From Pyrenopolyporus hunteri (lineage: Eukaryota; Ascomycota; Sordariomycetes; Xylariales; Hypoxylaceae), in the NCBI GenBank assembly GCA_902806595.1, contig CADCXC010000009.1, forward strand, positions 124,001 to 188,000: a stretch of 64,000 nucleotides of DNA, written 5' to 3'. The notes under the pieces were generated by a model that searched no databases, was not told the origin of the DNA, and worked only from the letters and a program-made list of their open reading frames with translations. A program made the translations under genes and the position numbers. This document shows positions 47,301 through 60,955 of the stretch, in pieces. Every line of letters begins with the position of its first letter. Position 1 is the stretch's first letter.

Positions 47301-49738
47301 AGGAGTTTTGATTATCGAATAAATAATTTTGTAGGTAATATAAGCCGTCGTATATTAGTTTAAAATTAAGGGACGTAATGTTGATTTATTTACGAAATTA
47401 TTTAAAGTTAATTTTTCGTTAACGACGTAAAACGTTTTTTATTTATAAAAAATATTTTTATTTAAAGTAAAATTTTTTAAAAAAATATTATTTAAAATAA
47501 CATTTATTAAAATAATAAATTAAAAAATTAATTTATTAATTGTTTCGAATTTAATTATAATTAAAACGTTATAATTAATCGAAAAGTTTTTATTTTTTAT
47601 ATTTTTTATTTTAAATGATTAATTTATTTAATATCGTCGATAAAATTTAACTAAAATTTTCGATACGTAATAAATAATATAATTGTAATCGAAAAATATT
47701 ATAAAAATTTTACTTTTAAATAATTTTATTTAAAATAGGTTATAAAGGTTTTTTTAATTTTTTCGTATTAATTTATTTTTTATATATAGTAAAAATTATT
47801 TGGATATGTTTATTTATACGAAGTAAACATCGTTATTTTATTTTTATATTATATCGTTGAAAAATTTTTTAAATTTTTCGTCGAAATCGAAATTCGATTT
47901 GACGATTAAAGTTTCGAAAAAATTATATTCGATTTCGTCGTTTTTATTATTTTAAACGATTTCGACGTTAAATCAAACGTTATTTTTTTATTTACGAAAA
48001 AAATTTTTTATATAGTTATCGAAACGAATTTTTTAATCGTTTTTAAATAAAGTTTTTTTAAAAGTTATTTTATTATTTTTAAATTTTTCGTATTTATTTA
48101 AAAATCGTCGATTTTATTAAAAAAAACGTTAATAATAATTTTTTATTTAGTAGTTTTTTTTACCGTAGTTAAAATATTTATTATTAATTATTTTAATAAT
48201 ATTTATAATATAATTTTTATCGTTTATAATTACGATATGATAATTATTAAATTAAAAATTCGATATTATCATTATTTTAAGTACGGTTTTTATTGTATTT
48301 AAAAGTTTAATTTATATTTTTTCGAATTTAATAAAGGTTATTTTTAAAACGTTAATATTATAAAAAGGGGTGGAAATATTTTATAATTAAAACGTAATTA
48401 TCGGAATATTATAAATTTTCGATTCGATTATTATAATAATAATTAATTTAATATAGCGAACGGTTTTTTTTACGATTTACGTCGTATTTTAAAATGCGAT
48501 ATAATTATAAAAGGAAAATTAAACGTTTAATATATAAATACGTAAAATATTAATTAAAATTTTACAATTTTAATATAAATTACGATTTTAATAAAATAAT
48601 TAATAAAATATTTTTTTTAAATGTCGTATAAAATTAATTATATTTTTATTTTAATAAAATAATAATATAATAAATAATATTATAAAGTTAAATAATATAT
48701 AATATTTAAAAAATATTTAAAATATTATTTTTAAAAATATTATTTAAAAGGGTTTTTAATTATATAAATATATTACGATTTATTAAAAATCGTTAATTAT
48801 TTTTATAAATATTCGATTAATTTATAATTTATAAAATATTAACATTATTTTTAAACGGTTTTAAATTTTGGAAAATTTATTTATTATTATATAATTTATT
48901 TAAATTAGTTTAAAATAAAAAAGAAAAATTATTTTATTTTTTTTTTTGTAACGGTTAAAATTTATTATTTTAAAAAAAAAAATTACTTTAAATTAAATTA
49001 TTTTAATTTGTTTTTTTTAATTAAAATTAATTAAATTTTTTTAATATATTTATTATAAATTTAACTTTTTTATTAAAAAAACATTTTATATTAATAACGT
49101 TTATAAGTCATTACGTAAACGGTAACGGTAATAACTTATATTTTTTTAATAAATAAAAACGTTATTAACGACGAAAAAAAAAATTTTTTCGAAGGCGAAA
49201 ATTAAAAAAAAAAGGGTTAAAAATTAAGCGAAAGTTTTATATTAGCGACGCGGGTCGTCGTTTTTTATATTTTACGAATATTTTAAATTTATTAAAAAAT
49301 TAATCGAATTAAATTTAAATATTAAATATTTTATTATCGAAGTAATTTAAGGTTTCGTTTCATTTTTCGAATTTTTTAATAATATCGATAATTAATTCGT
49401 TAAAATATTTATACGTTCCTTTAATCGTATTCGAATAATTTTTATTATTTTTATTTTAAATATTTTATAAAAAATTATTATTAACGTCGACGGCAGCGAA
49501 TCTTTCGTAAAAAACCATTACCGATTATTATAATATTAATAAAAGAAAAAAATTAAAAAAAGTTTAAAAAAGATATAAAAAATCGAATAGGTTTATATCT
49601 AAATTCGATATATATAAAATAAGTCGATATTTAAACTTTTAAAAACGGAAATAAAAAATATCGGTCGATCGAAAAATAAATAATTAAATAAATATATATT
49701 TTATTATATTAAATAATTTACCGACATAAATAATTATT

Positions 49739-49920
49739 TATATATTATTAATTTTACATTTTAATAACGTTTATAATTTATTAATATTTATACGAAATTA
49801 AATTATAAATAAAATATAAATATTATAAATTATTTAATTTTTTTAAACTTTAATAATCGATAAATATTACTTTTATATTTTATATAATAAAATTTAAATT
49901 ATATAATTAAATATTTATAT
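49739..49920. repeat. inner LTR-like repeat, right copy
   Basis: It is about 182 bp, a direct repeat of 44152-44332, with tattattaattttacatttt at the start. The mismatches against the left copy are transitions, as RIP would produce on paired copies. Confidence 0.75.
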
Positions 49921-50003
49921 ATATATAATTTATAATTAAAGTATTTATATTTATAAAGTATCGATTTATTAATATAAAAGGTGTTTTTATTTATATTTTT
50001 CGA
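49921..50003. repeat. outer LTR-like repeat, right half of first copy
   Basis: It begins atatataatttataattaaa and runs to tttttcgatatta. It matches the second part of the repeat at 56733-56813, including aaaggtgtttttatttatat against aaagggtatttttatttata. It starts exactly where the inner element ends. Confidence 0.65.
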
Positions 50004-53000
50004 TATTATCTATTTTTAAAATTATAATATTTTTATTATTAAATAATATTTTTATTTTTTCGTAAAATATTTTTTAATATTTTTTTTTTATTATAATATT
50101 TAATTTAAATAAATATTTTTTAAAAATATTTAATAAAAAAATTAATTCGAAATAATTTATTAATACGATATTATAAATATATTATTTTTTCGAAAATTTT
50201 AATTTATAAATTAATTTATTAATTTTTTTTATTATTTTAAAAAATTCGACGAATTATTATTTTAATTTTAAATCGAATTTTATTATTTTTAAAATATTAT
50301 ATTTTTTATATAATTTAAATAATATTTTATCGTTTTTTTTAAAATATATAAATTAATATTTTAAATTATAATATTTTTTCGATAATATAATCGATATTAT
50401 AATCGTATCGTATATTTTAATTCGAAATTTCGATAAAAATTTTATTTTTATATTAATATATTATATAATAATATTTAATATAAATTTATATATAATTTTT
50501 ATTAATATTATTTTTATTATAAAAAACTTTATTAAATTTATTTTAAATTATAATCGAAATAAATATTAATATTATTAAATTTTATTTTTAAATAAATATA
50601 TAAAATATTTTAAAATTAATTTAATAAATAAAATATATTTTTTTAATTATTTATCGATTTAAAAATAATATATTATAAAATATAAAAAATTAATTTCGTA
50701 TTTTATTTATATATATTTTTAAAATTCGAATAAAAATTTAAAATTTCGATTATTAATTATAATTTTAAATATTTTTTAATTAAAAAATAAAAATCGATTA
50801 TAATATACGACGATTTATTATTTTACGAATTAATTTATTATTTCGAAAATAATTTATATTATTTTATTAAATTTATCGATAATAATTTCGAATATATTAA
50901 ATTTTTTATTTTATGGAAAATTTATTATAATATTTAAAATTATAATATAAAAAAAATATAATAAATTTACGATTAATTATATATTTTTATAAGGTTTATA
51001 CGTTTTTTTTTTATAATTATATATTTTAAATAATTTTTTAAGTATTTTATAAATTTTTTATAATTAATTATAAATGATATTAATTATATTTATATTTTTT
51101 TAAATTTTATATAATTTTTATTATAAATTATTTAAAATATTATCGAATAATAATTTTTTAAAATGTATAATTTATTTTAAATATTTAATTTTTTTTATAA
51201 AAAGTTATTATATAAATAATATTATAAGTTTATTATATTATATATATTAAATTTTATATTTATTTAAATTATATTTAAAATTATTTTTTATTTCGAATTT
51301 TTCGTATATTTTTATTTTATTTTTTATAATAATGTCGAATTAATTTATATAAAAATTATATTTTTTAATAATAAGTAAGTTATATTCGTATAATTTGTAT
51401 TTAAAATTATTAATTATAAAATCGAAAGTGTTTTTTCGAATAATATTTATATATGGTTTTTTAATTATAATTATTTTTTTTTTATTTAAAAGTTTATTTA
51501 ATTTATTAAAAATATTTATTTTTTTTATATTTATATTTATAAGTAATTTAAATAATATATTTAATATTATATAATTTTTTTTTAATTTATATATTATAAT
51601 AATATTAAATTTAATAATGTATTTTAATGTTTAAATAAAATGTAAATTTTTATTATTAAATATTATTAAATTAATTAAATTTTTATATTTATTTAAATTA
51701 AAAATAATTTTATAATTTATAAATATATAAATTTTTTATTAAATTATTATTATAAAATATTATGTTTTTTATAATGTTTAAATTAAATTAAATATTTTTA
51801 TTTTTATTAATTAATAATTTTTTTTTACGTTATTTAATATATGTAATAAAAATATAATCAAATTTATAATAGTTTTTAATAAAAATGTTTTAAATTTTTT
51901 ATTTTTAATTAAATTATTTAATTTTTTTTTTTTATATAATATATATAAATATTAATGTTATTTTTTAATATATTAAAATCGATGTATAAAATTTAAATAG
52001 GGTTAAAAAAATATAAAATATTATATTATATTAATATATTTTTTATCGTTTTAAATGTTAATCGTTTTTTTTTATAAGTGTATTTATTAAAATATTTTTT
52101 ATTTATTTTTTACGATTATTTTTTTTTTATTTTTTTATTTCGTTGTAAAAAATTTATTTTTTTTTTTTAATAATTTTATAAATTAAATATATTTAAATAT
52201 ATTAATTTATATATAATTTATAAAATTAATAAAAATTTTTAAATTTTTTAATATAATTAAAAATATAAATTTCGAAATAGTTATTAATTTTTTTTTATCG
52301 TAAATAATTCGAATAAATTTATTAATTATTTAAATATTATTATATTTAAAAATTTAATAAATAATTTTAATGAATTAATAAATATATTTTTTATTTTTAA
52401 CGTTATAAAAATTTATAATAAATTTTATATATATTTTTTAATTATTAATAATAATATATATATATTATTATAATAATATTTTATTATTAAAATAAATTTT
52501 AATATAATATTTATTTATTTTTATATATAAATATTATTATTTTTATATTTTATTATTAAATAAATAAATATATATTATTTTTTAATAATTATAATCGTAA
52601 ACGTTTATTTTATAAATAAATATATTTACCATTAATAATAAAATATTATTATATTTAAAATAATAATATATAATTTTTTTTAAATAATAATAAATATTAT
52701 TTTTTATAATTTTATAAAATAAATATTATTTAATATTATATTATTTAACATTTATATATTTATTATTATACGGTTTTTTTTTTTCGTTATATTTATATAA
52801 TCCAATATTTTTTTATATATAATAAATATAAATATCGAAAATAAAATCGATTTTTAATTTTTAAATATTTTTTTTTATTTTATTAATTTATTAATTATTA
52901 TATTAATAATTTTTTAATTTTTTTTATTAATAATATATAATCGATATTTTTTAAAAATATAATATTTTTAAATTAATTTAAAGTTAAATTTAAGTAATTT

Positions 53001-56000
53001 TTTATATAAAATATTTATATATTTTTTATTTTAAAAAATATTTTCGAAATTTAATATAATATTCGTTAATTTTTAAAAAATATCGAAAAATATTAAATTT
53101 TTAGAAATTATTATATTTATTAAATGTTTTTTCGAATTTTTTATATAAGTTAATATAAATTTTATCGATGTTTTTAAAATATATATAAATTTAAAATTTA
53201 TAAAAAATTTTCGAATAATTAATTCGATTATTTAATTATTAATAATTTAATGTTTTTATAATTTTTATTTTATTAATATAAAGTATTTTATTAATATATT
53301 TTTAAGTAATTTTACATTTCGATTTATATTATTTTATATAATAATTTTATTTATAATATTTATTATTAATAATATAAAATATAAAATTTAATTATTTTTT
53401 AATTCGAATATTAAATTTTAATTAAAATGTATAATATAATTAATTTTTATATATTAATATATTTATAACGAAATAATATTTTTTTTTATAATTATAATTC
53501 GAAATTTAATATATTATTTATTATTCGAAATTATTAATATTAATATAATAACGTAATAATTTTATATAATAATTATTTTTTTCGATATAATAATATTTAT
53601 TTATTTAATATTTAATATATTTATATTTATTAATATATACGTTTATAAATTTTATATTAATATAATTTCGTATATAAATATTATAATTATAAATCGATTA
53701 TTTTATACACTTTTAAAATAAAATTAAATAATTATATATTTAAACGTTAAATATTATTTAATTATTATATTATATATAATTATAAATATTATTTATTTTT
53801 TAATTTTTATTTTAAAGTAATATTTTTATATTTATATACGATTAATTAATATTTTTATATATTTAATATCGACGTATATATTTTTTTAATATTTACGTTT
53901 TAATAATAATATAATAAAAAATTTTAAATATATTTTTAATTTATATATAAAATTTATATTAATATTTATCGTCGAATTTACTTTTAATTATATAATATTA
54001 ATATTAAATTTAATTTTTAATAAAAGTAAAAATAAATTAAAATTTTATTATAACAAGTCGATTATTTTTATTTTTTTATTATTTAATATTATAAAAATCG
54101 TTATTTTTTTATTTATATAATAAAGTTTCGTAAAAATTATATTATAATTAATTATAATATTAATTTAATCGTTAATATTTTATATTTTTTTATAAAAATT
54201 AAAAGTTTTTTTTAATTTATTTTAATTTTATATAATTTTTTTTATATGAAAATTTCAAATATATCGAAATAAATTATTACAACTTTTAATACTTTAATAA
54301 TATATTTCATAAATAAAAAATTAAAATATTAAAATCGTTACATCGAAATTTACTATATCGTCTACATCGTTATTCGTTATTAAAAATTCGAAATTTTTCG
54401 AAATTTTATTATATAATATAATTTAATTTTTATATTTATTATTTAAATACTTTTTCGTATAAAATTTTTATTAATTTTTATCATTACATTAATTTTCGTA
54501 ATAATATTTTTTAAATATATTATTTTTTTTATATTAATTATAATAAAATTAAATATAATTTTAATTAATTATATATATTCGAATTTAATATAATAAACGA
54601 CGATTTTATTAAAATTATTACGCGTTTTATTTTTATTATATACTTTAATATTTTTAAAAATTTTATTTATATATTTATAAATATTTTTTATTTTAATTAT
54701 ATTTATTTAATTAATTACTTTAAAATATTTTATAATTTTATAAAAATAATTATTATTAATTATAATTTTATTATTATTAATTATTTCGTTATTAATTTTA
54801 ATTATTATATTAAATTTATATTTAAAAATTCGATTTATATTAATTTTATTATTAATTTTAATATATATTTTAATATAAAAGTCGATTTTAAATTAAATTA
54901 TAAAATTATAATCGAATTTAATTTTAATAATATTATAATTATTAATTAATTATACGATTTTATTAATTTTAATATTTAAAATTTAATAAAAATTATTATT
55001 TACCGTTAAATTATTAATTATTTTATTAAATTTTTCGAATTTTTATATATAAAATTTATTTATAATTATCGATTATATTAAAAAATTATTTAACATTTAT
55101 ATAATCATCGAATTTTTTTAATTATTTTTAAATATAATAATCGAAAATTTCGAACGTTATTTTTAATTAATTTTTTATTAATTAACCGTAATTTTTTACA
55201 TTTTTAATTATATTATTTATAAAAAAATAAATTTTTTTTTTTTAAATTTATTAACGAAAATAAATAACTTCGTAAATTTTATATAATTAAATTTAATTAT
55301 TTTTTAAAATAAATAATTAATTTATTATATATATAATCGATATTTTTTATAAATAAAATATTTTTTTTATTAAAATTAATTTTATTATTAATTAAATTCG
55401 TATTATATTTTATAAATATAAAAATTATATTATTTTTATTTATTATTCGTTTTTTATAATAATTAATTTTTTTAAATAATTCGTAAATATATATATATTT
55501 ATAAATATATATTATTTTTTTAAAAATATTATTTTAAAAAAATCAAAATCGAAATATTTCGAATTAAAAAATTTTATTTATTTTATTATTAATAAATTTA
55601 TATTTAAAACGTAAATATTCGATATTTTTTCGATATTTTAATTATTTTATTATATTATTTATTATAAAATTTAAACGATAATTTAAATTATAATTTTAAT
55701 AATTAAATTATTATTAAAATTATATTATTTTTATATATTCGAAAAGTTAATTTAATCGATTAATTTTACATTAAATATAATGTAGTTTTATAATTTTATA
55801 ATTATTTTAAAAATTTCGATTAAATTTTCGTTTTTTAATATTTAAAACGATAATTAATATTTTAATTACATTAATATATAAAATTATAATATAAAATCGA
55901 TTTATAATTCGTTAAATAATTTTTTTAATTCGAAATATTTTAAATTCGATATATTTATATTTTTTTCGAAATAAAAATTAAATACGAAATTTTATTTTAT

Positions 56001-56667
56001 TAATGTTTTTTTTATATTTAATATATTATTTTTCGAAAAAATTAAAAATACTTTTAAAATTTAACGAATATAAAACGTTCGTAATTTATTATTAAATTTT
56101 TAACGATTTATAAAATATAATAATTTAAAACGTAATAAATTTAATAAAATAAATAATAATAATTCGATTAATTTTATCATAATTATTAATATTTTTTTTT
56201 TTCGAAGGGTTTTTATTTATTATAATAAAGTTTTAAAAAAGGTAATTTTTTTTAAATTTATAATCGATTATTTTTACGGTTTAAAAAGTTTTTTTCGTTA
56301 ATTTTTAAAAAATAAATAAAAATTTATTTTTTTATTTATTTATTTAACGAAATAAATTAAATTATCGAAATTTAAAATTTTTTAATTTATTAATAATAAT
56401 ATTATTTAAATAAAAATAAAATTTTATAATTTTATTAAATATAATATTAAATATTTTATTTATTTGAATTATAAAAATTATTTAACGTAAAAAATTATTA
56501 TTATTTTTTAATAAAAATAAAATAAAATTAAAAAAAAAAATTAAAAAACGATTAATCGATATTCGAATTTTTTATTTTAATAATAAAAAATAATATTTAT
56601 TTTTTTAAATTATTAATATTCGATTTTATATTAAAAATTTTAATTTTTTAATAAAAAAATATTATTA

Positions 56668-56813
56668 TTATTAAATAAAATATTTTTTATTAATTATATA
56701 TATTATTATATTATATAAATATATATATATATATAATTTATAATTAAGGTATTTATATTTATAAAATGTTAGTTTATCGATATAAAGGGTATTTTTATTT
56801 ATATTTTTCGATA
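56668..56813. repeat. outer LTR-like repeat, second copy
   Basis: This uninterrupted copy joins, in one piece, the two halves found at 44091-44151 and 49921-50003. That arrangement is the evidence for nested insertion. Confidence 0.65.
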
Positions 56814-57060
56814 TTAATAAAATATTAAATTTCGAATAAATAAATATAATATCGAAATAATAATTACGTAAATACGTATAATAACGAATATAAATTTTAT
56901 ATTTATTATTTAAAATAATAATAATACGAAATATTAAATTAATTAAAAAATTAAATATATATATAATAAATAAATTTATTTATATTTTCGAAAACTATGC
57001 TTTCGAAAAAAAAAACTAACCTTTCGAAGAAAAAAAAAAGTTACTTTTTTAAAAATTATC

Positions 57061-58202
57061 GTCATTCGTGAAAGTAGGTACCTAAAATATCACGTAGGTA
57101 CCTACTCGCCTACAATTTGCCGCTACGGTGCTTCTTTTTAGCGGGGTTGGAGCTACCATTTTCGGCAGTGCAGACACCGACGCTGGGAACTTTTAGTGGG
57201 ATCCTGGAGTACTGGAATCCTGATCCCTGACCGGGACTAGCGAACTGCCCTTATCCATTGGCCAGACAGCCCCGACCTGATGGTCAGCCAGCTTTACTTA
57301 CTCAGCTACTACATATTATATCAGTTAACGCGCCTATATAGGTTCCTTTCCGAGACCATTTTAACGTACGTATTATTATACCTACATGTACCCCGTGGAT
57401 ATTTATATCACATAAAAGCCTCTTATATAACCAGGGAATGTAAGTACCTAGGTAGGTAGGTAAGTACCTATAAATATAGGGGGCGTATAAATACCTAGCA
57501 TAAGAGATAATACCTATATCGCCCAGTTATGTAGGTACTAACTCGGACGCTGTTCCACAAAGATGACCTCGTGAATCCCCTCTCTCTTCCCCGTTCAGGT
57601 CCGTTATTCGGGCGACCATCCAATAGTAAAGCGTCCAGCCGGGCCAATTAGGGCCTAGGCTTTCGGCGTTCCATAAACCAGGTTTACACTATTTTAGGTC
57701 ACCCCCCGTCTCCTACTCGGCGGTTTTGCCCAACTTTCATCAGACGATCCTCTCGCAATTGGGGTTCCTTGGATCGATGCGCCGGTTGCCCTGACCGAAC
57801 TATACCGAGCGAGCCTACCTTGGGTACTTACCAGCACCAGTCACCACCTTGCGAATGCCCTCACAAGACCGGTCCGAGCTGCTCGCTACACCCTGGTATG
57901 AATTTGCCCTTAGTCCGTAACGAGACGTGCGGTCGGACAATGCCGATGCCGACAATTTCTTACCTACCAGCCTACCTACTCACCTACTCGCTGGCTTTCT
58001 CGCCCGCTTACTCTCCGCATGGTGTTTTGGAGTGGGTTAACCGCTAACAGGCTTGGCAAACAGCGTTACCTGTCGTGAACATCACCTGAAATGTTAGTTA
58101 TCTCGAGTTACCTGTCATGTATTATACAATGCCTGAACTTGAGGAAGACCAAGTTTTTCTAATTCCTTCTTATGAATGAGTAGGCGATCGCTCAATTCCT
58201 AG
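57061..58202. other. right flank of AT block, regulator upstream region
   Basis: Normal composition returns at about 57060. TAGGTACC-type repeats lie near 57075-57105 and 57445-57470. An open frame at 57769-58047 shows no recognisable protein. Around 58071-58094 a frame reading CREHHLKC followed by a stop resembles the first half of a Zn2Cys6 site (see the regulator). Confidence 0.45.
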
Positions 58203-60174
58203 ATGTGGCCGGTGCGTCCGCGCGGGTCGAGAATGCAAATTAAGCTTCAAATTCAAGCCTAGCAAAGGTGCGGTGCGCTGCGAAAAAAATCTAATTGTTT
58301 TGACCCGAGTCTCACCTTTCTCCTAGACACATTTAGAAGAGACCAAAGATGGGTTAAACCGCCAAAGAAGCGTAAGTGTTCGATACCACCCCCTTGGGTG
58401 AACATAGGAAAGTTTACACAGCTGAGTTTCGAAAAGTAATCTACATCGACGAGAGACGAGGTCTAGCTGTAGGGAGCCCCTTGGAAGAAATCTCCCAATA
58501 TGAGTTTAACATAGACGAAACCGACGACTGGAATCCGGAATCGGCTTCCTCAAGCCTCACGCCCCCGGTGATCACCAATCCAACTGAGCATACGAATGTC
58601 GGAGACCAGACCGTCGAGGCCCAGACGAAAACCCCGCCAAAAATTAGGGACGGGCTTTCAACCGAGGGTCACTCCGCAACTCAACTTAATCCCCGGGGAT
58701 GCCTTCAGGAACCAAACGCTGCCGCATGCATGCCCCTTGAGAGGAGTGTTTTAACACCCAATCCTCACACGACCTCGAGACTCCCGCTCAAGAGTCGGAC
58801 GGAGGCACTGCTATTCCGGCACTACATCCAGAAGTTGGCCATTTGTGTAAGCCAGGCAAAAAATTCCCTAGTGTGGCTATCGAGCACGTAAGATTCTGAC
58901 TAAAGAAGTTGGATTTGTGCGACCCGCACCGTCATTTCGAGCTTATCGTACCGGAACGCGCTGCCGAGTGCCATACGCTCTTAAATGCTATTTTAGCCAT
59001 AGCCGCAAGGCATCTAAGCCATACGACAGGTTTCGACCCTCTTGCTTCGAATAGATATCATGACGAATGTCTCAAGCATCTAATCCCGATGTTGAATCAT
59101 GCCTCAACGGTATCGGATGAAAACTTGTTCGCCGCAACGATTATCTTACGCATGTTGGAGGAGATGGACGGTAAGAGAAGACACGTCCGGGAGGAGTGTC
59201 TAGGTTGGTTTGCTAACTGTCAGGTGAATAGTCCCGACGACCGGCCAGGACACTTACAGTCACCTGCTTGGCATACATGCATTCGTCAACGTGGGTGACC
59301 GGTACATAGCGCCAGGGAGTTTGAGCGCGGCCTCGTTCTGGGTAGGACTACGACAGGAGATATATATCGCGGTGATCACGCAGCAACCCGTCAAGGTATC
59401 GCTAAATAACTTAGTAGTAGATCGGTCATTCGATCCCGCTGATGACTATACCTGGTCGAATCGGGCGATCGTCCTTCTGGCTGATGTTCTTAACCTCTGC
59501 TTCGGTGACGATTCCGTTACGGCAAGCCGTTGGAAGGCCCTGCACGAGAGCTGTAAAAAGTGGTCTAACACCCGGCCTCCATCCTTTAACCCCTTCTTCT
59601 ATCGAGAACGCACAGAATCGTCGGCTTTCCCCGAAGTCTGGCACGGCTCAAGCTGCCACGGTAAGTTAATGTAACCTTGGATGCTTTCGGGCGCCATGCG
59701 ATAGCTAATTTCTCAGTCATCGGGATTCAGCACCATATTCTCGCGCAACTCTTTCTAACTCAATTTGACCCATCGATTCCCAAAGTAGGTACAAACCGCC
59801 GGGCGGCGGTAAAACAAATGATGGTGAGTGGAGGGGGCCGCCGTGTGTCATTTTTGTACTGATGGAATTATAGCAACGCATTGAAAATCTCGTAAGGGAG
59901 CTTTGTGGTATAGGCGTCTGCAATCAGTGGACGCCGCCGAGCATGTTCACTGCCTGCATGGGCATCGCCATGTGTATGAAATATGCCGCTCTACTGACGG
60001 AGTACTCCAAGCTGACGTTCATTCGTAGTTGGCGATCAATTCAGCGAACGGCCTGACCAGGAGGCTCTAGTCGATATCCTGAAGAAGACAGAGGCGGATC
60101 ATGCTCGGCCCACGGCAGCGATACAGCAGCAGCTAATGAAGGCGTGGGGCTGGATACCGGAAAGTGAGGAATAA
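58203..60174 (+). CDS. Zn2Cys6 fungal transcription factor, N-terminus unresolved
   Basis: Eight exons can be joined: 58203-58267, 58327-58371, 58422-58846, 58909-59170, 59232-59660, 59717-59823, 59874-59973 and 60029-60174, about 525 residues, all phases consistent. The first gives CGRCVRAGREC, the second half of a Zn2Cys6 DNA-binding site. FRRDQRWVKPPKK and FRKVIYIDERRG follow across two splices, as in related regulators. The middle region has EALLFRHYIQKLAIC/LDLCDPHRHFE, CHTLLNAILAIAARHLS and NRYHDECLKHLIPMLN, typical of the fungal-specific transcription factor domain. The C-terminal part includes WVGLRQEIYIAVITQQP, DRSFDPADDYTWSNR and TACMGIAMFGDQFSERPDQE. The first zinc half is not found intact: the best upstream candidate (58062-58097) has one Cys replaced by Ser and then a stop. 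The gene may be a recent pseudogene, or exon 1 may have been missed. Confidence 0.8.
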
Positions 60175-60955
60175 CTCAAGTATAAAACTGAACCTATGCG
60201 CCTTGAAGCAATGACGCGGTGGCGAGTGTGGAGATGGATTGCAGAGACGGATCGCAGAAGGGTCCGAGGAACAACTTCAAGATCGCCTCAGATTGCCTCA
60301 GATTGCCCCAGGTTGCCCTGGATTAACGGACTCGGCCGGGTTTAAGTGCCACGTACTGTACGTTGACATGGTCGGCGCCCGGGGGGGTGAGAGGGGTTGT
60401 TGTTGTCTACTGAGATACGAGGGATATGAACAAGTGATGGATGATCGAATAACGTTGTTGCCTCCACGGTGCTTCGATCTGCTGCATACGGGAGGCGAAA
60501 CAGCGGACTATGCGAACTACATAGTACCTGCCTCGAATTCTGGGGATCGGATAATATTTCCTTTCTATAAAAGAAGGGGCAAATGGGTTATGCAGGGAAG
60601 GCGTACCTGAATCCCGCGCGCGGGAGATCGCCGACTACGCTAGCCGACCCTCACATGGGCAGAGTTCGCCGATTTTCACCTTGTTTGACCCTAACCTTAT
60701 ACCCAGCCAATGTGGGGACCTCCTTACCTCTTTACACACAGCTCAGAGTATATATACCTAGGTAACTACCTGCATACCTAAGGTATCTATCGTATATGAG
60801 ACAGCCGTGTCTCAAGGCAACTTATCCAACATTTAATTTGAACGAAAAGCCTGGCACACTCGATTTCTCTACTCTATCTGCTGAGAAGATAGCCCCCCTC
60901 CCCTTTTTTCTCTTTTTTTCTCTATTCGTCGACGTACACCTCTAGCTCACCCGCA
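60175..60955. promoter_or_regulatory. miox upstream region
   Basis: The region lies between the regulator and inositol oxygenase, which are transcribed in the same direction. It contains an imperfect tandem repeat (cctcagattgc units at 60283-60322) and TACCTAGG repeats near 60755-60785. A strongly pyrimidine-rich leader at about 60893-60924 lies just before the miox ATG, a common fungal promoter or 5' leader feature. Confidence 0.55.

Larger units (their letters stand above)
44152..49920. mobile_element. inner LTR-retroelement relic, 5.8 kb
   Basis: The unit is bounded by two direct repeats of about 182 bp (44152-44332 and 49739-49920) that are nearly identical. Their few differences are C/T or G/A, for example ttttatgttttaat versus ttttacattttaat and aatcggcgaat versus aatcgataaat. 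Size and layout fit an LTR retrotransposon. No gag or pol frame survives. It appears to sit inside the outer repeat, so it is the younger insertion. Confidence 0.65.
44091..56813. mobile_element. outer LTR-retroelement relic, interrupted
   Basis: Inferred from direct repeats: a split first copy (44091-44151 plus 49921-50003) and an uninterrupted second copy (about 56668-56813, about 146 bp). Without the inserted inner element the unit would be about 7 kb, a normal size for an LTR retrotransposon. Internal coding sequence has been erased by mutation, so the superfamily and strand cannot be told. Because simple AT sequence can align by chance, the call rests on the non-repetitive parts such as gtatttatatttataaa and atttatatttttcgatatta. 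Confidence 0.55.
43900..57060. repeat. 13-kb AT-rich RIP-degraded repeat block
   Basis: Composition changes sharply to nearly pure A+T, and no open frame of 60 codons or more exists on either strand. The remaining cytosines are almost all followed by G, while CpA, CpT and CpC are nearly absent. That is expected when repeat-induced point mutation (preferred target CpA) has run to near saturation. It is the reverse of methyl-CpG decay, which removes CpG. The block contains the nested direct repeats annotated separately. Its edges return to normal composition around 43890 and 57060. Confidence 0.92.

Noticed and set aside
43900..57060. Mitochondrial DNA insertion or centromere as explanation of the AT block
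   Set aside because: No mitochondrial gene or rRNA segment is recognisable, CpG-only cytosines and LTR-like direct repeats fit RIP better, and 13 kb is short for a fungal centromere core, though heterochromatin is likely.
57769..58047. 92-codon open frame upstream of the regulator
   Set aside because: No recognised domain, irregular Pro/Leu/Tyr repeats from TACC-type DNA, and no splice link to the regulator exons.
60239..60610. 123-codon open frame between regulator and miox
   Set aside because: The start lies next to a tandem DNA repeat, the protein is unlike any family I know, and it sits in the expected miox promoter.
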